Positions 10,567-18,378 of a DNA stretch of 64,000 nucleotides are shown piece after piece. Numbering within the stretch: position 1 is the stretch's first letter; the number at the start of each line of letters is the position of its first letter. This DNA comes from DATJZH01 sp052146815. Lineage in GTDB: Bacteria; Actinomycetota; Actinomycetes; Streptosporangiales; Streptosporangiaceae. The DNA lies in the NCBI GenBank assembly GCA_052146815.1, contig JBKQMG010000281.1, forward strand, positions 1 through 64,000, read 5' to 3'. Both the position numbers and the translations under genes were made by a program. Below the pieces are notes generated by a model. It was not told where the DNA came from, did not search any database, and worked only from the letters and a program-made list of their open reading frames with translations.

Positions 10567-11877
10567 ATGACGACAACACCAGCGGCTTCCGCGCCGCAGG
10601 CGGGAAGCACTCGCACGCTGCATCTCTCCGAGCTGCTGCGCCGCCCGATCACTGACAAGGGCGGCGAGTCCATCGGCCGCGTGTCCGATGTGATCGTCCG
10701 ATTGCGCGGAGCCGAGCTGCCCCTGGTCACCGGGCTGGTCGCGAGCGTCGGCGGCGGGCGGGAGGTCTACGTGCCGATCGAGCAGGTCAGCTCGTTCGAC
10801 GGCGAGGTGCTGAAGCTCACCAGCGCCAAGCTCGACCTGCGGCAGTTCGAGCGGCGCGAGGGCGAGGTGCTGCTGCGGGCGGATGTGCTCGGGCACCGGC
10901 TGATCGACGTGGAGACCGCACAGCTGATCAAGGCCGCCGACCTGGAGCTGATCCAGCAGGGCAGTGACTGGGTGCTGGCGGGAGTCGACACCCACCGGCG
11001 CGGACGCCGGCTCTTCGGCCGCTCCGCAGCGGACACCGAACGTCATACCTACCGGGAATGGGGCAAATTCGAGCCGCTGATCGGCCATACGAGCAGTGCG
11101 CTGCTGCGCGGCCCGTTCGGGCGGATCCGCCGGCTGAAGCCCGCTCAGATCGCTGACCTGCTGGAGGAGGCCTCCAAGGAAGAGGAGACCGAGATCCTCG
11201 GCCAGGTGCACGCCGACCCTGAGCTGGAGGCCGATGTCTTCGAAGAACTCGACGAGGACCTGGCCACCCGGCTGCTCGGCGCGCGCACTGACGCGGAGAT
11301 CGCCGAGGTTCTGTCCCGGATGCGCGCGGACGACGCGGCGGACGCCATCTCCGAGCTGCCGCAGCGTCGCCGGCAGCCAGTACTCGATCTGCTGCCGCCC
11401 GGTCAGCGCACCAAGGTCCTGACCCTGATGGGGTTCAACCCCACCAGCGCCGGCGGCCTGATGGGGGTGGACTTCGTCGCGCTGCCGGGCGAATCCCTGG
11501 TACGAGACGCCCTGGACCTCGTGGCCCGCTCGGACAACCTTCAGCCCGAGGCTCTGACCAGCGTGCACGCTCTCGACGAGCGCGGCCGCCTGTGCGGCGT
11601 GGCCAGGCTGGTGGCGCTGGTCCAGGCGGACCAGTTCACGAAACTCAGCGATATCTACGACGACGATCCGGTCCGCGTCGGCGCGGACACCGACGTGGTC
11701 GACGTCGCCGTGCTGATGAGTGACTACAACCTCATCACGATTCCGGTGGTGGACGAGCAGCGGAAGATGATGGGCGTCATCACCGTGGACGACGTGCTGG
11801 AAGCCACCCTGCCCGAGGACTGGCGCAGACGCGAGGCCGCCCAGCCGCCGGATGCCCATCACGGCGAGTCCTCGTGA
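10567..11877 (+). CDS. cytosolic PRC-barrel / MgtE_N / CBS-pair protein
   Basis: A 436-residue soluble protein built from the regulatory half of the Mg2+ channel MgtE. Residues about 18-155 look like two PRC-barrel units (ITDKGGESIGRVSDVIV, then VLGHRLIDVETAQLI). Residues about 185-300 are the helical MgtE N domain (IADLLEEASKEEETEIL, ADDAADAISELP). Residues about 300-420 are a CBS pair (VDFVALPGESLVRDAL, then ITVDDVLEATLP). No membrane span follows, unlike true MgtE. Acidic clusters that bind Mg2+ in MgtE are present. The ATG at 10567 has GGAG upstream, and its stop overlaps the start of the NRAMP-like transporter (GTGA), so a direct sensor or gating role for that transporter is a strong inference. 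Confidence 0.85.
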   Translation: MTTTPAASAPQAGSTRTLHLSELLRRPITDKGGESIGRVSDVIVRLRGAELPLVTGLVASVGGGREVYVPIEQVSSFDGEVLKLTSAKLDLRQFERREGEVLLRADVLGHRLIDVETAQLIKAADLELIQQGSDWVLAGVDTHRRGRRLFGRSAADTERHTYREWGKFEPLIGHTSSALLRGPFGRIRRLKPAQIADLLEEASKEEETEILGQVHADPELEADVFEELDEDLATRLLGARTDAEIAEVLSRMRADDAADAISELPQRRRQPVLDLLPPGQRTKVLTLMGFNPTSAGGLMGVDFVALPGESLVRDALDLVARSDNLQPEALTSVHALDERGRLCGVARLVALVQADQFTKLSDIYDDDPVRVGADTDVVDVAVLMSDYNLITIPVVDEQRKMMGVITVDDVLEATLPEDWRRREAAQPPDAHHGESS

Positions 11878-13595
11878 GCGCCCCCGAGGAGCCGGGCAGC
11901 GCCGTCGGCAGCCAGCCGCCCGCCGCGGACGGACAGTCCGCTCGGCCGGTCGAGAGCCGGCCGGTCGAGAGCCGGTCGCTCGAGAAGCAGAGCGCGGTGC
12001 TCGACGAGGCGCAGCTGGGCGATATCGAGGGCGCGTTCGGCCGGATCAGGATCGGCGACGTTCAGCGCAGTGGCTGGCGGCGGAAGCTGATCACCTTCCT
12101 CGCTATCGTTGGTCCCGGCCTGATCGTCATGGTCGGCGACAACGACGCCGGCGGGGTGGCCACCTACGCCCAGGCCGGCCAGAACTACGGCTACAGCCTG
12201 CTGTGGGTCCTGCTGCTGCTGATCCCGGTGCTGATCGTCAACCAGGAGATGGTGGTCAGGCTCGGCGCGGTGACCGGCGTCGGGCATGCGCGGCTGATCT
12301 TCGAGCGGTTCGGCAAGTTCTGGGGCTGGTTCAGCGTCGGGGACCTTTTCCTGCTCAATTTCCTTACCATCGTGACCGAGTTCATCGGGGTATCGCTGGC
12401 CCTGCGGTACTTCGGCGTCAGCCCTTACGTCTCAGTGCCTATTGCCGCCGTCCTGCTGGTGGCCATCACCGCGAGCGGGAGCTTCCGGCGCTGGGAGCGT
12501 GCCATGTTCGCGTTCATCGCCGCGAGCCTGGTGCTAGTCCCGCTGTTCCTGCTATCCCATCCGCACTATGGCTCGATCGCCTACCACTTCGTGGTACCCG
12601 GTATCCAGGGCGGCATCACCTCCGACGCCGTGCTGCTCGTCATCGCCATCGTGGGCACCACGGTGGCGCCCTGGCAGCTGTTTTTCCAGCAGTCCAACGT
12701 CATCGACAAGCGGATCACCCCGCGCTTCATCGGGTACGAGCGGGCCGACACCACGCTCGGCTCGCTGGTCGTAGTGGGAAGCGCCGCGGCGATCCTGGCA
12801 GTGGGCGTCTACGCGGTCCGAGGCACTGACCTGGCCGGGCACTTCACCAGCGCCCTGGGTGTCGCCAACGCCCTCGGCGCCAAGAGCCGGGTGCTGGGCG
12901 CGCTGTTCGCGATCGTGCTGCTGGATGCCAGCATTATCGGGGCGGCCGCGGTGACACTGTCTACCAGCTACGCGTTCGGCGACGTCTTCGGCCTCAAGCA
13001 CTCGCTGCACCGCAGCTTCAAGGACGCCAAGGCGTTCTACGCAAGCTACTCGGCGCTCGTGGTCGTGGCCGCTGGCATCGTACTGATCCCCGGCGCGCCG
13101 CTCGGGCTACTGACCACCGCCGTGCAGGCGCTAGCCGGGGTGCTGCTGCCCAGCGCGACCGTCTTCCTGCTGCTGCTGTGCAACGATCGCGAGGTCCTCG
13201 GCCCCTGGGTGAACCACCGCTGGCTGAACATCCTGGCCGGCTTCATCGTGGGCGTGCTGCTGATGCTGTCGGGCACCCTGGTGATTACCACGTTGTTCTC
13301 GCATATCAACGCTCCCCAGACCGCGATCTGGCTGTCCGTCGCGATGCTGATCGGTGGTGGCGGGGCCTTCCTCTGGCTCCGGCTGACGAGTTCCCGCCGC
13401 GGCGAGGCCACCACCCGGCCCGAGCACGCCCGCATGTCCGCCGCGGAGCGCCTCAACTGGCGGATGCCGCCGCTCGCCCTGCTCAAGCCGGTCGTCTGGT
13501 CGCCAGGGACCAGACTGGCCATGCTGTTCCTGCGCGGCTACCTGGTCATCTCGGTGCTGCTGCTGATCGTCAAGGCCGTCCAGCTGGGACACTGA
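11874..13595 (+). CDS. NRAMP-related divalent-metal (probably Mg2+) transporter
   Basis: A 573-residue membrane protein of the NRAMP/SLC11 fold with about 11-12 helices after an 80-residue cytosolic N-terminus. In TM1 the canonical DPGN metal motif reads DAGG (GLIVMVGDNDAGGVATYA). In TM6 the Met-Pro-His motif reads Ala-Pro-Trp (TTVAPWQLFFQQSN). Loss of the TM6 methionine is characteristic of NRMTs, NRAMP relatives that carry Mg2+ rather than only transition metals. The GTG start overlaps the stop of the MgtE_N/CBS gene. A paralogue lies convergently downstream, and that copy is under a magnesium riboswitch, which supports the Mg2+ assignment. Mn2+ transport remains the alternative. Confidence 0.85.
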   Translation: MSAPEEPGSAVGSQPPAADGQSARPVESRPVESRSLEKQSAVLDEAQLGDIEGAFGRIRIGDVQRSGWRRKLITFLAIVGPGLIVMVGDNDAGGVATYAQAGQNYGYSLLWVLLLLIPVLIVNQEMVVRLGAVTGVGHARLIFERFGKFWGWFSVGDLFLLNFLTIVTEFIGVSLALRYFGVSPYVSVPIAAVLLVAITASGSFRRWERAMFAFIAASLVLVPLFLLSHPHYGSIAYHFVVPGIQGGITSDAVLLVIAIVGTTVAPWQLFFQQSNVIDKRITPRFIGYERADTTLGSLVVVGSAAAILAVGVYAVRGTDLAGHFTSALGVANALGAKSRVLGALFAIVLLDASIIGAAAVTLSTSYAFGDVFGLKHSLHRSFKDAKAFYASYSALVVVAAGIVLIPGAPLGLLTTAVQALAGVLLPSATVFLLLLCNDREVLGPWVNHRWLNILAGFIVGVLLMLSGTLVITTLFSHINAPQTAIWLSVAMLIGGGGAFLWLRLTSSRRGEATTRPEHARMSAAERLNWRMPPLALLKPVVWSPGTRLAMLFLRGYLVISVLLLIVKAVQLGH

Positions 13596-13633
13596 GTCCC
13601 GGCTGCCTCGCCGGTGCTCCGTGGCCGACGGGG

Positions 13634-15259
13634 TCAGTGCCCGACGGCGAGTTCCACGACTTTCACTACCACCAGGATCATCGCCACGGCCAGGTAAAGC
13701 CGCAGCGCCGACATCCCGATCTTCCGTCCGGCGGACATGGTCGGCCTGGTCAGCAGCGTCAGCGGCGGCATCCGCCAGTTCTCCCGGCCGGACCGGTCCA
13801 CCGCCGGGTCCAGGACCGGGGCGCGCAGCCGCCGGGCGAGCGCGTAGCCGGCCGCCAGCAGCCCGGCGGCGCCGCACGCCGCGGCGATGGCGGCGATCTG
13901 GCCGGAGGTGATGTGCGGGAACAGCACCGAGGCGGTCAGGATGACCGAGAGGGCGACCAGGACCGCGACGACCGCGCTGGTGAACATGTTGGTCTTGCGG
14001 CCGTTGACCCAGGGGCCGAGCACCTCGGCGTCGTTGCACAGCAGCAGCAGGAACACCGATGCGGACGGCAGCAGCACGCCCGCCATGGTCTGGACGCCCT
14101 CGGTGAGCAGTCCCAGCGGCGAGCCGGGGATGAGGACGACAGCCGCGGCGACGGCGATGATCCCGGCGTAGATCGCGTAGAACCCCCTGGCGCCCTTGAC
14201 CCCGCGGTGCAGGGAGTGCTTCAGGCCGAACACGTCGCCGATCGCGTAGGCCGTCGACAGCGAGACGGCGAACGCGCCGATGACCGAGGCGTCGAGGAGC
14301 GCGATCGCGAACAGGACTCCCGCGGTCCGCCCGGCGGACGCCTGCAGGCCGCGGGCCAGGCCCGCGGCGTCAGTGAAATGCCCGAAAGTGCTGGTGCCGG
14401 CGAATGCCGCCGTGCAGGCGCCCATGACCGCGGCGGCGCCGATCACCACGATCACGATGCCGATCCACAGGTCGACCTTCTCGTACCGGATGAAGCGCGG
14501 GGTGATCCGCTTGTCGATGACGTAGCTCTGCTGGAAGAACAGCTGCCACGGCGCGACGGTCGTGCCCACGATGCCGATTACCAGCAGCATCGCGGTGGCC
14601 AGCTGCCCCGAGCCGCCCGGCAGCTGGGGGATCGCGAAGCCGCGGGCCATCTGCCCGGCGCTCGGATGGGACAGGAAGTAAACCGGGATCAGCAGCAGGC
14701 TGCCCGCGCAGAACGCCATCGCGATTCGCTCGAACCGGCGGAAGCTGCCAGTGAACGCGGCCCCGACGATGACGACGGCGGCGAGCGCCACCGCCGCGAT
14801 CTTCGGCACGCCGAGGTAGCCGGCCGCGAGCGTGATGCCGATGAACTCGGTAATGATTGTCAGCGCGTTCAGGATGAACAGGTCAATGACGCTGAAGGCG
14901 CCCCAGAACTTGCCGAAGCGCTCCAGGATGAGCCGGGCGTGCCCCACGCCGGTGACCGCGCCGAGGCGCAGCACCATCTCCTGGTTGACGTAAAGCACCG
15001 GCACTAGCAGCAGCAGGGTCCACAGCAAGCGGGTGCCATAGTTCTGCCCGGCCTGGCCGTAAGTTGCGAAGGCACCGGCGTCGTTGTCGCCGATCATCAC
15101 GATCAGGCCCGGTCCGACGATGGCCAGCAGGGTCTTGAGCTGGGCCGAACGGCCACGCCCGGGCGAGGAATCGTCCAGCCGGATAGTGCCGAGCGCGCCG
15201 CGGATGTCGCCGACGTGCTGCGAGTCGAGTACCGCGCTGCGGTCTGCCGTCGTGGTCAT
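13634..15259 (-). CDS. second NRAMP-related (probably Mg2+) transporter, riboswitch-controlled
   Basis: A 541-residue paralogue of the neighbouring transporter, sharing its N-terminal VLDxxxxGDIxGA segment, the altered TM1 motif (VMIGDNDAGAFATY) and the TM6 TTVAPWQLFFQQS. It has a similar number of membrane helices but a shorter N-terminus. The ATG at 15259 was chosen over an upstream TTG because GGGAGGG lies at good spacing. About 310 bases upstream is an M-box magnesium riboswitch with an intrinsic terminator, so the gene should be expressed when cytosolic Mg2+ is low. Unlike its paralogue it has no adjacent CBS regulator. The two genes converge with 38 bases between their ends. Confidence 0.88.
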   Translation of the reverse strand: MTTTADRSAVLDSQHVGDIRGALGTIRLDDSSPGRGRSAQLKTLLAIVGPGLIVMIGDNDAGAFATYGQAGQNYGTRLLWTLLLLVPVLYVNQEMVLRLGAVTGVGHARLILERFGKFWGAFSVIDLFILNALTIITEFIGITLAAGYLGVPKIAAVALAAVVIVGAAFTGSFRRFERIAMAFCAGSLLLIPVYFLSHPSAGQMARGFAIPQLPGGSGQLATAMLLVIGIVGTTVAPWQLFFQQSYVIDKRITPRFIRYEKVDLWIGIVIVVIGAAAVMGACTAAFAGTSTFGHFTDAAGLARGLQASAGRTAGVLFAIALLDASVIGAFAVSLSTAYAIGDVFGLKHSLHRGVKGARGFYAIYAGIIAVAAAVVLIPGSPLGLLTEGVQTMAGVLLPSASVFLLLLCNDAEVLGPWVNGRKTNMFTSAVVAVLVALSVILTASVLFPHITSGQIAAIAAACGAAGLLAAGYALARRLRAPVLDPAVDRSGRENWRMPPLTLLTRPTMSAGRKIGMSALRLYLAVAMILVVVKVVELAVGH

Positions 15260-15536
15260 GGCCAACCCTCCCTCTCCCCGGACAGGGGCCTGCGGGAGGC
15301 ACGTGGCAGCCGTCAGCCCGCCGCGCGCAGGCGCGGCGGGGCGAGTACGGGAGCGCGGATCCGCGCGAGACCGGGCTTACCGCGTGCCGGAAGAAAACGA
15401 GAACACCTGGATTCCGGGCCAATGGTGGCCCGGACTACTACTGCTATCCATTGCTCGCCTCCTTCCGGCCATGACGCTCGGGGGCGTCCGTTTACGGCCA
15501 CGCCGACGGCAGCGGCACAGACCTTCATCGGCACGC

Positions 15537-15564
15537 GAAGAAAGCACCGGGAAGATTCCGGTGC
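15537..15564 (-). terminator. intrinsic terminator of the Mg2+ riboswitch
   Basis: On the minus strand GCACCGG, a seven-base loop and CCGGTGC form a perfect 7-bp stem followed by TTTCTTC. It sits just downstream of the M-box aptamer, where the expression platform is expected: high Mg2+ should favour termination before the transporter gene. Confidence 0.75.
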
Positions 15565-15572
15565 GCACCCCT

Positions 15573-15735
15573 TACTCGTCAGAGCTTTGGCACGACACGA
15601 CGTAGCGTCCGGTTAGCCGGACGCAGCCACTTCGAGTCACCCCTTATGCCGGGGAGACCTGTCCTGACCCTGGGCGTCTCTCGACGTCGTCGGATCAGTG
15701 GCCTGTGTTCATGTCGACGCCTCACCGAACGAGGT
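15573..15735 (-). promoter_or_regulatory. M-box (ykoK leader) magnesium riboswitch
   Basis: Read on the minus strand from 15735, the element carries the ordered conserved blocks of the ykoK/M-box aptamer: CGTTCGGTGAGGC near its 5' end, GACGCCCAGGGTCAGGACAGG in the middle, CGGCATAAGGGG, and GTGCCAAAGCTCTGACGAG at the 3' end. These correspond to the family's GUUAGGUGAGGC, ACGCCAAUGGGUCAACAG, GACAUAAGG and GUGCUAAAGCUCUACG. M-boxes bind several Mg2+ ions and normally switch off Mg2+ importers. The following hairpin with a T-rich tail fits a transcription-terminating platform. The controlled gene is the NRAMP-related transporter starting at 15259. Confidence 0.9.
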
Positions 15736-15875
15736 GCCTGGCAAATCGATGACGAGCTTACCGTCCGCGGCTGACTGCCGGCAACAACCGGCCGGTCAGC
15801 CCACGGTTCCGCCCGGCCGATGTCACCGCCGATTCACGCAGAGCCACCCCAAATTCACTTAATGCAGCCACCGGC

Positions 15876-17012
15876 TCAGCCGATGGCGCCGGCGGCTCGC
15901 AGTTCGCCGATCTCGGCGGCGCTGCAGCCAAGCGCGGCCAGCACCGCGTCGGTGTCGGCTCCCGGCCGCGGCGGCGCGGCGGGCGTCCCGACCGCCGACC
16001 GGCTGAACCGGGGCGCAGGGGCCGGCTGGACCAGGCCGCCCACCTTGATGAAGGCGTCCCGCGCCGCCGCGTGCGGATGGCCGGGCGCCTCGGCAAGACC
16101 CAGCACAGGCGCCACGCAGGCGTCGGTTCCGGCGAAGATAGCGGCCCACTCGTCTCTGGTGCGCTCTGCGAATACCTCGGCGAACCGCCGGCGCAGCACG
16201 GGCCAGCCTGCCCGGTCATGCTGCGGCGGCAGGCCGGCGTCCGTCAGCCCGAGACCGGCCAGCAGTTCGGCGTAGAACCGGGGCTCCAGCGCGCCGACGG
16301 CCACGTAGCCGCCGCCGGCGGCGGCGTAGGTGGCGTAGAACGGCGCACCGCCGTCCAGCAGGTTCGTCCCCCGCTCGTCCTGCCAGGCCCCGGCGGCCCG
16401 CAGTCCGTGGATGAACGAGGTCAGCAAGGCCGAGCCGTCGACCATGGCCACGTCCACCACCTGGCCGAGGCCCGATTGCGAGCGCTCAAGCAGGGCGGCG
16501 AGCACGCCGAGCGCCAGCAGCATGCCGCCGCCGCCGAAGTCCCCGAGCAGGTTCAGCGGGGGCACCGGCGGGCCGCCGGCCGTGCCGATCGGCTCCAGCG
16601 CTCCGGCGACCGCGATGTAGTCGATGTCATGTCCGGCGGCCGCGGCCAGCGGGCCGTCCTGTCCCCACCCGGTCATCCGCGCGTAGACCAGCCGCGGGTT
16701 CTGGCGGGCACAGGCCTCCGGCCCGAAGCCGAGCCGCTCGGCCACCCCCGGCCGGAACCCTTCTACGAGCACGTCGGCCGACTCGATGAGGCGCAGCAGG
16801 AGGCCGAGGCCGGCCTCCTGCTTCAGGTCGATGCCGACCGACCGGCGGCCCCGGCGCAGCGGGTCGGGCGGCGCGACCGCCTGCGGCCCGCAGCTGGCGG
16901 CCCGGTCAACCTGCACCACTTCGGCGCCCAGGTCAGCCAGGATCATGCAGCCGAACGGAGCGGGCGCCAGGCTCGCGATCTCGACTACCCGGACGCCGTC
17001 CAGCGGGCCCAT
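15876..17012 (-). CDS. mcr: CaiB/BaiF-family alpha-methylacyl-CoA racemase
   Basis: A 378-residue type III CoA-transferase-fold enzyme. The sequence fits the alpha-methylacyl-CoA racemase branch: the catalytic histidine in GHDIDYIAVAGAL (H128) and aspartate in LLGDFGGGG (D158) are both present, with the downstream DEWAAIFAGTDACVAPVL segment typical of racemases. It would interconvert (2R)- and (2S)-methylacyl-CoA esters during breakdown of branched fatty acids or sterol side chains. GGAGGG precedes the ATG at 17012 by nine bases. There are no beta-oxidation genes beside it, so the pathway link is inferred from the family only. Confidence 0.85.
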   Translation of the reverse strand: MGPLDGVRVVEIASLAPAPFGCMILADLGAEVVQVDRAASCGPQAVAPPDPLRRGRRSVGIDLKQEAGLGLLLRLIESADVLVEGFRPGVAERLGFGPEACARQNPRLVYARMTGWGQDGPLAAAAGHDIDYIAVAGALEPIGTAGGPPVPPLNLLGDFGGGGMLLALGVLAALLERSQSGLGQVVDVAMVDGSALLTSFIHGLRAAGAWQDERGTNLLDGGAPFYATYAAAGGGYVAVGALEPRFYAELLAGLGLTDAGLPPQHDRAGWPVLRRRFAEVFAERTRDEWAAIFAGTDACVAPVLGLAEAPGHPHAAARDAFIKVGGLVQPAPAPRFSRSAVGTPAAPPRPGADTDAVLAALGCSAAEIGELRAAGAIG

Positions 17013-17119
17013 GGACCATTCCCTCCGTAGCGCCGTGACTGACGCAAGCGTCGGAGCAACTCAGGGTCGCCCGGAGCAGGGTATTGCCCGGCCCGCGCCC
17101 GCGCCAGCGGCGACGACCT

Positions 17120-17454
17120 TCAGGCCGCAGAGTCTGTGTTCGCGGTCACGCCGCCCTTGGTGGGCTCGTCGTCATCCGGCCAGCCGGCGGTTATCTCCAC
17201 TGAGCCGTCGGTGCGGACCAGCCGGGCCGGCAGGCCGCTGTCGTGCAGCCAGGGCAGCGCGGCAGCGTCGCGGATAATGGCCGCCATGCTCGCGGTGTTG
17301 GCGTCCACGCAGCTGGCCGCCGCCCGGTCCGCGGCCCACGCCTTCGCGGTAGCGCCCAGGTCCAGCTGGGCGCCGTGGTGCAGCCGGTGATCAGCAGCAC
17401 CGCCGTGGTGCCGAAGGCGCCGAACGTGTCAGCGGCAATTGCCGCGGTGGTCAT
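17120..17454 (-). pseudogene. remnant of ApbE (FAD:protein FMN transferase), internally deleted
   Basis: On the minus strand an N-terminal piece (FGAFGTTAVLLITG, the ApbE start) runs almost directly into DLGATAKAWAADRAAA in a second frame, the motif that in ApbE lies near the middle. This is followed at once by the C-terminal VDANTASMAAIIRDAAALPWL and LPARLVRTDGS. More than half of a normal 250-350-residue ApbE is missing, including the GGD flavin/Mg2+ region, and the frames do not join. No frhB/rnf/nqr partner is nearby. The identity of the pieces is fairly sure; any residual function is very unlikely. Confidence 0.7.
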
Positions 17455-17525
17455 GAGGCTCCTGAACCCTCGCTGACCTGGCCAGTCGGCGCCTGGGCCG
17501 GTACCGGGGCCGGGTGTATCGTCAG

Positions 17526-17810
17526 ATGGTGCGAGGTTACACCCAGGACAAGGACGCCTATCTGCGGCGGCTGCGCCGGATCGAAGGCCAGGTGCGCGGA
17601 CTGCAGCGGATGGTCGAGGACGACGTCTACTGCATCGACGTGCTGACCCAGGTGTCCGCGGTCACCCGTGCCCTGCAGGCGGTGGCCCTCGGCCTTCTCG
17701 AGGACCATCTCGGCCATTGCGTCACCGAGGCCATCGAGCGGGGCGGCCCTGAGGCGGAAGAGAAGGTGCGGGAGGCGGCTGCGGCCATCTCCCGGCTGGT
17801 CAAGTCCTGA
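17526..17810 (+). CDS. csoR: CsoR-family metal-sensing repressor
   Basis: A 94-residue all-helical DUF156 repressor. Counting from ATG 17526, the copper ligands fall exactly on the classic CsoR positions: C36 (VYCIDVL), H61 and C65 (DHLGHC). CsoR tetramers bind operator DNA and release it on Cu(I) binding, derepressing a copper exporter. A GTG four codons upstream is an alternative start; neither has a good ribosome-binding site. No copA or copZ gene is adjacent, so its targets must lie elsewhere. The 3' end overlaps the convergent YbjN gene by 11 bases. Confidence 0.87.
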   Translation: MVRGYTQDKDAYLRRLRRIEGQVRGLQRMVEDDVYCIDVLTQVSAVTRALQAVALGLLEDHLGHCVTEAIERGGPEAEEKVREAAAAISRLVKS

Positions 17811-18378
17811 ACCGGGGCTCGTCGCCGGAGTCCTGCCCGGTCAGGCGGGCGAAGGGGCGCAAGTTGGCGACGCTCTCGCCGCGCTTGACCCGCCAGGCCC
17901 ATTCCCGCCGGATGGACGACGCGAAGCCGATCATCAGCGCCTGGTCAAAATTGTCGTCGGAGTAGCTGAGCACGCAGCCGAGCAGCCGGTCCACTTCCTC
18001 CGCGGTGATGGCGGCGAGCGGCAGCCGGCCCACGAGATAGACGTCCCCGGCGGGATCGAGCGCGAAGTGCACGCCGAACATGCGGCCGCCGCGCTCAAGC
18101 AGGAAACGGTAGAACTCGGCGTGGCTTTCGTCCGGCTTGCGGCAGAAGAACGCCTCCACCTGCAGGCTGTGCGTTCCGACGATGAGCCAGGTCATGGTGG
18201 CCAGCTTGTGCTGGCCTTCGAGCCGGATCAGGAACGAGCCGGGCTGCGGCTGCTCGTATGACAGCCCGAGCACGCCGAGGGCTTCCTCGAGCCGGGCGGC
18301 GGCGCTGCGCTGCCGAGCCGTGGTGCTGTCCTGCTGGCCCGGCTGGCCGTCGGACTGCTGGCGGGCCGCGCTCGTCAT
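17800..18378 (-). CDS. YbjN-domain protein
   Basis: A 192-residue cytosolic protein with the YbjN fold (LEEALGVLGLSYEQPQPGSFLIRL, then VEAFFCRKPDESHAEFYRFLLERG), a relative of T3SS-chaperone-like folds of unknown biochemical role. Its ATG overlaps the mshA stop by four bases (ATGA), so it is translated with mshA. The order mshA-ybjN-gpmA-senX3-regX3 is the same as around Rv0486-Rv0491 of Mycobacterium, where the equivalent is Rv0487. The conserved linkage suggests a role near mycothiol synthesis, but none is proven. Confidence 0.85.
   Translation of the reverse strand: MTSAARQQSDGQPGQQDSTTARQRSAAARLEEALGVLGLSYEQPQPGSFLIRLEGQHKLATMTWLIVGTHSLQVEAFFCRKPDESHAEFYRFLLERGGRMFGVHFALDPAGDVYLVGRLPLAAITAEEVDRLLGCVLSYSDDNFDQALMIGFASSIRREWAWRVKRGESVANLRPFARLTGQDSGDEPRFRT

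Noticed and set aside
13178..15007. Plus-strand open frame of 609 codons
   Set aside because: It mirrors the minus-strand NRAMP-related gene and has shadow composition (Gly/Arg/Gln/Asp) without family match.
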